Source: Chitinophagaceae bacterium (lineage in GTDB: Bacteria > Bacteroidota > Bacteroidia > Chitinophagales > Chitinophagaceae). From it: a DNA stretch of 64,000 nucleotides. The notes under the pieces are model-generated. The model was not told the origin of the DNA. It did no database searches and was given only the letters and a program-made list of their open reading frames with translations. The stretch lies in assembly GCA_016721725.1 (NCBI GenBank), contig JADKHN010000001.1, positions 1,860,001 to 1,924,000 on the forward strand, in the 5' to 3' direction. The position numbers were made by a program, and so were the translations under genes. Below, one piece after another: positions 61,190 to 64,000 of the stretch (position 1 is the stretch's first letter; each line of letters starts with the position of its first letter).

Positions 61190-61644
61190 TTGAATGCATG
61201 TAGCCTTTCGTCAAAAAGGAATGGTTTTGATCTTTTGATCCTGACTTTATTGAAATCGGGATGAGACGGGTTAATGAGGTAATTATATTCCTCCGGGATG
61301 ACAGCCGAAGGCACTTTCAGCGCCAGTTGCTGGTTCTCCTTCACAAAGGAACTTCCGATGAAAGCGGTATATTCCTCATCCTCCATCCAGTGTGTCTTGA
61401 GTTTTTTCACATCCAGGATCCTGATTGGGGCTTCATCGGGGATGAAGATGTTCACCAGGTGAAAACTGCGTTGCAGGTCCTTCATCCCGATATGCACCAG
61501 CATCTCAAGGGCGCAAAGTGAAATGTGTTCAGCCGTATACAGCATGCTGCTTCCCCTTTGGTTCCACCGGGCGCCATATTTTTTTGCGCCTGTGCCCGAC
61601 AGGTCGTCCTTATAGAGGCTATGGGTGATCCGGTGAACGATCAT
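61186..61644 (-). CDS. RES-domain toxin (NAD+-degrading family)
   Basis: A 152-aa RES protein. Visible family residues include R in IVHRITH, GARWNQRGSSMLYTAEHISL near 24 and SAVIPEEYNYLINPSHPDF near 114. Characterised RES toxins (such as MbcT and Xre-RES systems) degrade NAD+. It follows its antitoxin with a 4-nt overlap, and its stop overlaps folK. Confidence 0.9.
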   Translation of the reverse strand: MIVHRITHSLYKDDLSGTGAKKYGARWNQRGSSMLYTAEHISLCALEMLVHIGMKDLQRSFHLVNIFIPDEAPIRILDVKKLKTHWMEDEEYTAFIGSSFVKENQQLALKVPSAVIPEEYNYLINPSHPDFNKVRIKRSKPFLFDERLHAFK

Positions 61645-62084
61645 GCGAAAAGGCCGTGTTGGATCCGGTGTAATTGGGTCAGTACCCTTTCGATGCCATG
61701 GGCAGAGGTCAGCGATTCGAAGGATAATTTGCCGCCCAGCATCTGCGGATTATTCTTGATCCAATGGTAAAAGACCTCCAGTTTACCAAAGGTTTGCCGG
61801 GCTTCTTTCAGGAGTCGGTCGATCTGCATGGCCCTTTCGGCGTTGATCGGGGCAAATTGGCCGTTGGTCTTGGCATAGCGTTGAAGGGTCCTTTCGCTCA
61901 CGTGCAGCATGGCCGCCCACTCAGCCTGTGTGAAAGGGGTCTTGTCGGCTATTTTCCGGAACTCGGCATAGGTGAAATCTTTCAGTACCGGGATTGTCCT
62001 GGGACTGTTATAAGGGGGCCAGTCCGGCTCATTTTTGAGGAGCCTGGGCCGGTTGGACTTCTTTATCGGGACCGCTTTTTTCAT
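61641..62084 (-). CDS. Xre/MbcA/ParS-type antitoxin
   Basis: A 147-aa antitoxin. N-terminal Xre-like HTH (FTQAEWAAMLHVSERTLQRY, about residues 51-70) and a C-terminal MbcA/ParS-type toxin-binding region (ERAMQIDRLLKEARQTFG, WIKNNPQMLGGKLSFESLTS). It should neutralise the RES toxin and repress the operon through the inverted repeat at 62092. A lysine-rich start gives it a basic N-terminus. Confidence 0.88.
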   Translation of the reverse strand: MKKAVPIKKSNRPRLLKNEPDWPPYNSPRTIPVLKDFTYAEFRKIADKTPFTQAEWAAMLHVSERTLQRYAKTNGQFAPINAERAMQIDRLLKEARQTFGKLEVFYHWIKNNPQMLGGKLSFESLTSAHGIERVLTQLHRIQHGLFA

Positions 62085-62091
62085 TTTACGT

Positions 62092-62133
62092 CATTTGTCG
62101 TGTAAATATACGACAAATGGCAGTGAATCCAAA
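62092..62133 (-). promoter_or_regulatory. Xre-RES promoter with overlapping operator
   Basis: A perfect inverted repeat CATTTGTCGT-N8-ACGACAAATG (62092-62119) lies 8 nt before the antitoxin start. On the minus strand TATATTTA (62103-62110) is the -7 element, and TTTG (62130-62133) is 19 nt upstream, so the operator covers the -7 box. Autorepression by the antitoxin is the likely purpose. Confidence 0.8.
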
Positions 62134-62181
62134 TTTTTTAGATTGCGGATTTACCAATAGCTTTAGGCCAAAATTCAGCAG

Positions 62182-63303
62182 ATGCAGTCGTACAGCCAGT
62201 ACCGGGCTTTCATGGCCATAGCGAGGGCCAGTTTCAGGTCGATCATGAGTAATCCCAGTGCACTGTTCTTCAGCTTTCTGTTCCCGGTCATCTTCATCTT
62301 TATTTTCGGGTCATTCGGCAATGGCAACGGGGTCCATTATCGCATCGCGGTCTCTGATTATTCCGATACCGCCAATGAAGTGTTCGACAGCCTGCGCACC
62401 AACCCGCTGCTTACGATCGTTTCCTTTAATAAGGCGGATGGCACCACCGATACGGTGGCCAGGCGCGCCGCGCTGGAGAAAGACCGCATTTCCGCCATCA
62501 TCAGTATCCAGCGGTTCCGGGATTCCTCCGGAAAGAGCCAATACCAGATCCGGGACACCCTCACCAATGCGAGTGGAAATGCCATCTCCGCTTTGCAGCA
62601 GATATTCGCCAACATCATCAACACCATTACCCTGAAGCATTCGGGTTCCAGGCCCATACCCCAGGTTCTGCCTCATGTATATTCAGTCAGGCAGTACCGC
62701 AATATCGATTTCGTATTGCCCGGTATGCTCGGATTCTCCATCCTCTTCTCCACCTTATTCGGCATATCCTTTATCTTCTTTCAGTTCCGGCAACAGCTGA
62801 TCCTGAAACGGTTTTACGCGACACCGGTCAGCCGGCTCAATATTCTTTTGGGGATCGGGATCAGCCGCCTGGTATTCCAGCTGATCAACGTGGTGATGCT
62901 GATCGCAATGGGTTATTTTTTATTGCATTTCACGTTGGTCCACGGGTTTGTCACTTTCCTGGAGATGTCTTTACTCAGTATCATCATGCTGCTGCTGCTG
63001 CTAGGGGTCGGACTGATCTTCAGCAGCATCGTAAAGACAGATACCGCGATCCCTTTGCTGATCAATTTATTCGCTTTCCCCCAAATGCTCTTGTCCGGTA
63101 CTTTTTTCCCCATCGAGGTATTCCCTCAATGGCTGCAAACGATCTGCAGGTATGGTTTGCCGCTTACGCAGTATAACGATGCCATCCGGAAGATCTCCTT
63201 TACCGGGCTGCATATCTGGGATTGCGGAAAGGAACTGGGCATCCTCGGGATCTGGATGCTCATCATTTACTTCATCGCCATAAAGGTGTTCAAATGGGAA
63301 TGA
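62182..63303 (+). CDS. ABC-2-type transporter permease
   Basis: A 373-aa permease: one N-terminal membrane segment (about residues 26-46), a large soluble loop (about 48-175) and five more segments from about 178. It is of the YhhJ/YbhR type with an ABC-2 domain (FVLPGMLGFSILFSTLFGIS). No ATPase gene adjoins it in the window; the upstream neighbour is the toxin-antitoxin operon on the other strand. Substrate unknown. Confidence 0.85.
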   Translation: MQSYSQYRAFMAIARASFRSIMSNPSALFFSFLFPVIFIFIFGSFGNGNGVHYRIAVSDYSDTANEVFDSLRTNPLLTIVSFNKADGTTDTVARRAALEKDRISAIISIQRFRDSSGKSQYQIRDTLTNASGNAISALQQIFANIINTITLKHSGSRPIPQVLPHVYSVRQYRNIDFVLPGMLGFSILFSTLFGISFIFFQFRQQLILKRFYATPVSRLNILLGIGISRLVFQLINVVMLIAMGYFLLHFTLVHGFVTFLEMSLLSIIMLLLLLGVGLIFSSIVKTDTAIPLLINLFAFPQMLLSGTFFPIEVFPQWLQTICRYGLPLTQYNDAIRKISFTGLHIWDCGKELGILGIWMLIIYFIAIKVFKWE

Positions 63304-63304
63304 T

Positions 63305-63829
63305 ATGAGTAAGATCAAAGGTTTTTTATTTGCCGTCACCGGATTATTTATCATGGTGACCCTGGTTTCCCTGCTCATCCCTTCCAAGGTAACGGTAACC
63401 CGCGGCGAAGTGGTCAATGCATCCGGGGCAAGGGTGTTTTCAGAGATCGCAAACATCCGTCATTGGCAGAACTGGCAACCGGTTTTCAAGGAGACTCCGG
63501 TTAAGCTTTCATTCAGTAACGACAGTACCGTTGCCGGCAGTTATTGTCAATGGGAAGGGCGGGGCCGGAAGAATAAATTGCAATTCATCTCTGTAACCGA
63601 AAACCAGGTCACTGTTTCTCTAACCAGCACCGGTGATAATGAAGTGATCAACACAATAAGTGTTCTCCCCCTGGCCGACAGCAACCGGGTTCAGGTTGAG
63701 TGGCGCGCCGTGACCAAACTCAACTGGTATCCCTGGGAAAAATTTTACGGGATCTTCGTTGAAAAACTCACCGGTTCGGGCTATGAAACCATTCTGAAAA
63801 GTTTGAAAACCTATGTGGAAGGCCTTTAG
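63305..63829 (+). CDS. Membrane-anchored SRPBCC-family protein
   Basis: A 174-aa protein with an N-terminal hydrophobic helix (about residues 6-26, FLFAVTGLFIMVTLVSLLIP) and an SRPBCC-like domain (VFSEIANIRHWQNWQPVF, then WEGRGRKNKLQF). SRPBCC folds bind hydrophobic ligands; no catalytic role is apparent. It starts directly after the ABC permease (1 nt gap), so it may belong to the same transport function. Confidence 0.75.
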   Translation: MSKIKGFLFAVTGLFIMVTLVSLLIPSKVTVTRGEVVNASGARVFSEIANIRHWQNWQPVFKETPVKLSFSNDSTVAGSYCQWEGRGRKNKLQFISVTENQVTVSLTSTGDNEVINTISVLPLADSNRVQVEWRAVTKLNWYPWEKFYGIFVEKLTGSGYETILKSLKTYVEGL

Positions 63830-64000
63830 AACGGGAAACTGATCTTTCCCATATTCACCAGCGGCATGCCCGGAATGTTTTTTTCTATTGCTTTATGGTC
63901 ACTGCAAATACACTCATTCGCCAGTACGGCGAATAAAAGCGCTTCCTTGGCATCCGGATCAATACCCAGGCTGGATAAATTTTCAATGGACGCTCCCGGT
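63826..64000 (-). CDS. anmK: Anhydro-N-acetylmuramic acid kinase, C-terminal end (partial)
   Basis: The minus strand encodes about 57 residues, PGASIENLSSLGIDPDAKEA and then LLFAVLANE, ending MGKISFPF with TAA at 63826-63828. Resemblance to the end of AnmK (DPDAKEALLFAVLANE and the final GKISFP) is good. AnmK recycles cell-wall anhydroMurNAc. The rest lies outside the window. Overlaps the end of the SRPBCC gene by 4 nt. Confidence 0.75.
   Translation of the reverse strand, partial: PGASIENLSSLGIDPDAKEALLFAVLANECICSDHKAIEKNIPGMPLVNMGKISFPF

Noticed and set aside
62182..63829. Complete ABC transporter operon
   Set aside because: Only the permease and an SRPBCC protein are here; no Walker-type ATPase gene was found next to them, so a full system is not claimed.

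Overview
The window looks like chromosomal DNA of a Bacteroidota member, most likely class Chitinophagia. The evidence is internal. Promoters have the Bacteroidota form TTTG-N19-TAnnTTTG (clearest before the tRNA array, the XRE/S24 regulator and the Xre-RES module). Leaders are A-rich with hardly any Shine-Dalgarno sequence. Recognisable Bacteroidota families include BBP2-type porins, GH92, DUF3472, DUF922 and MntH-USP. The tRNA gene does not encode CCA. The identification rests on the sequence alone.

Layout. 1-10605 is the S10-spc ribosomal protein run, from the end of rplW through rplB to rplO, then secY and map; the usual infA-rpmJ-rpsM block does not follow. 10610-16302 carries a YiiX-like hydrolase, a BaiN-type flavoprotein, an LptF/G permease, a citrate synthase of the eukaryotic sequence type and a TPR protein. 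16309-17761 is the strangest part: one promoter, two wrecked tRNA-Ala copies, one intact tRNA-Ala(GGC), then three tandem GIY-YIG ORFs, each followed by a tRNA-Ala remnant. The broken tRNAs carry 18-19 nt TCCC...GGGA hairpins where their own arms should be. 17772-24815 holds a LOG-family protein and a potassium block (KdpD-like kinase, KdpE-like regulator, frameshifted kup, porin) facing a second porin. 25000-27392 has a molybdopterin/cytochrome b pair, msrB and a 54-residue membrane protein. 27483-30292 is lpxB, a small membrane protein, surE and a frameshifted membrane protein.

30440-35338 carries an XRE/S24 regulator, a DinB protein, ssb and a GH92 mannosidase. 35388-41861 is transport and envelope genes (APC, DAACS, DedA, MFS, GT9, DUF922). 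41851-44380 is an mntR-mntH(USP) operon with an operator over its promoter. 44559-50806 holds a phosphorylase-like protein lacking the PLP lysine, a thioesterase, an MFS carrier, a cold-shock protein, a DUF3472-FKBP fusion and a DUF481 barrel. 50927-59980 has a FabH-like synthase, an M28 peptidase, gcvP, a YkgJ protein, an MBL hydrolase and an MFS carrier. 59990-62119 is an Xre-RES toxin-antitoxin pair whose toxin stop overlaps folK, followed by a deoxynucleoside kinase. The window ends with an ABC-2 permease, an SRPBCC protein and the 3' end of anmK.

Repeats run through the whole window. Period-7 and period-8 low-complexity repeats fill several gaps, including gaps inside the ribosomal operon, where opposite arms are complementary. 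Two genes (kup and a small membrane protein) carry single-base frameshifts that may be real or may be assembly errors.
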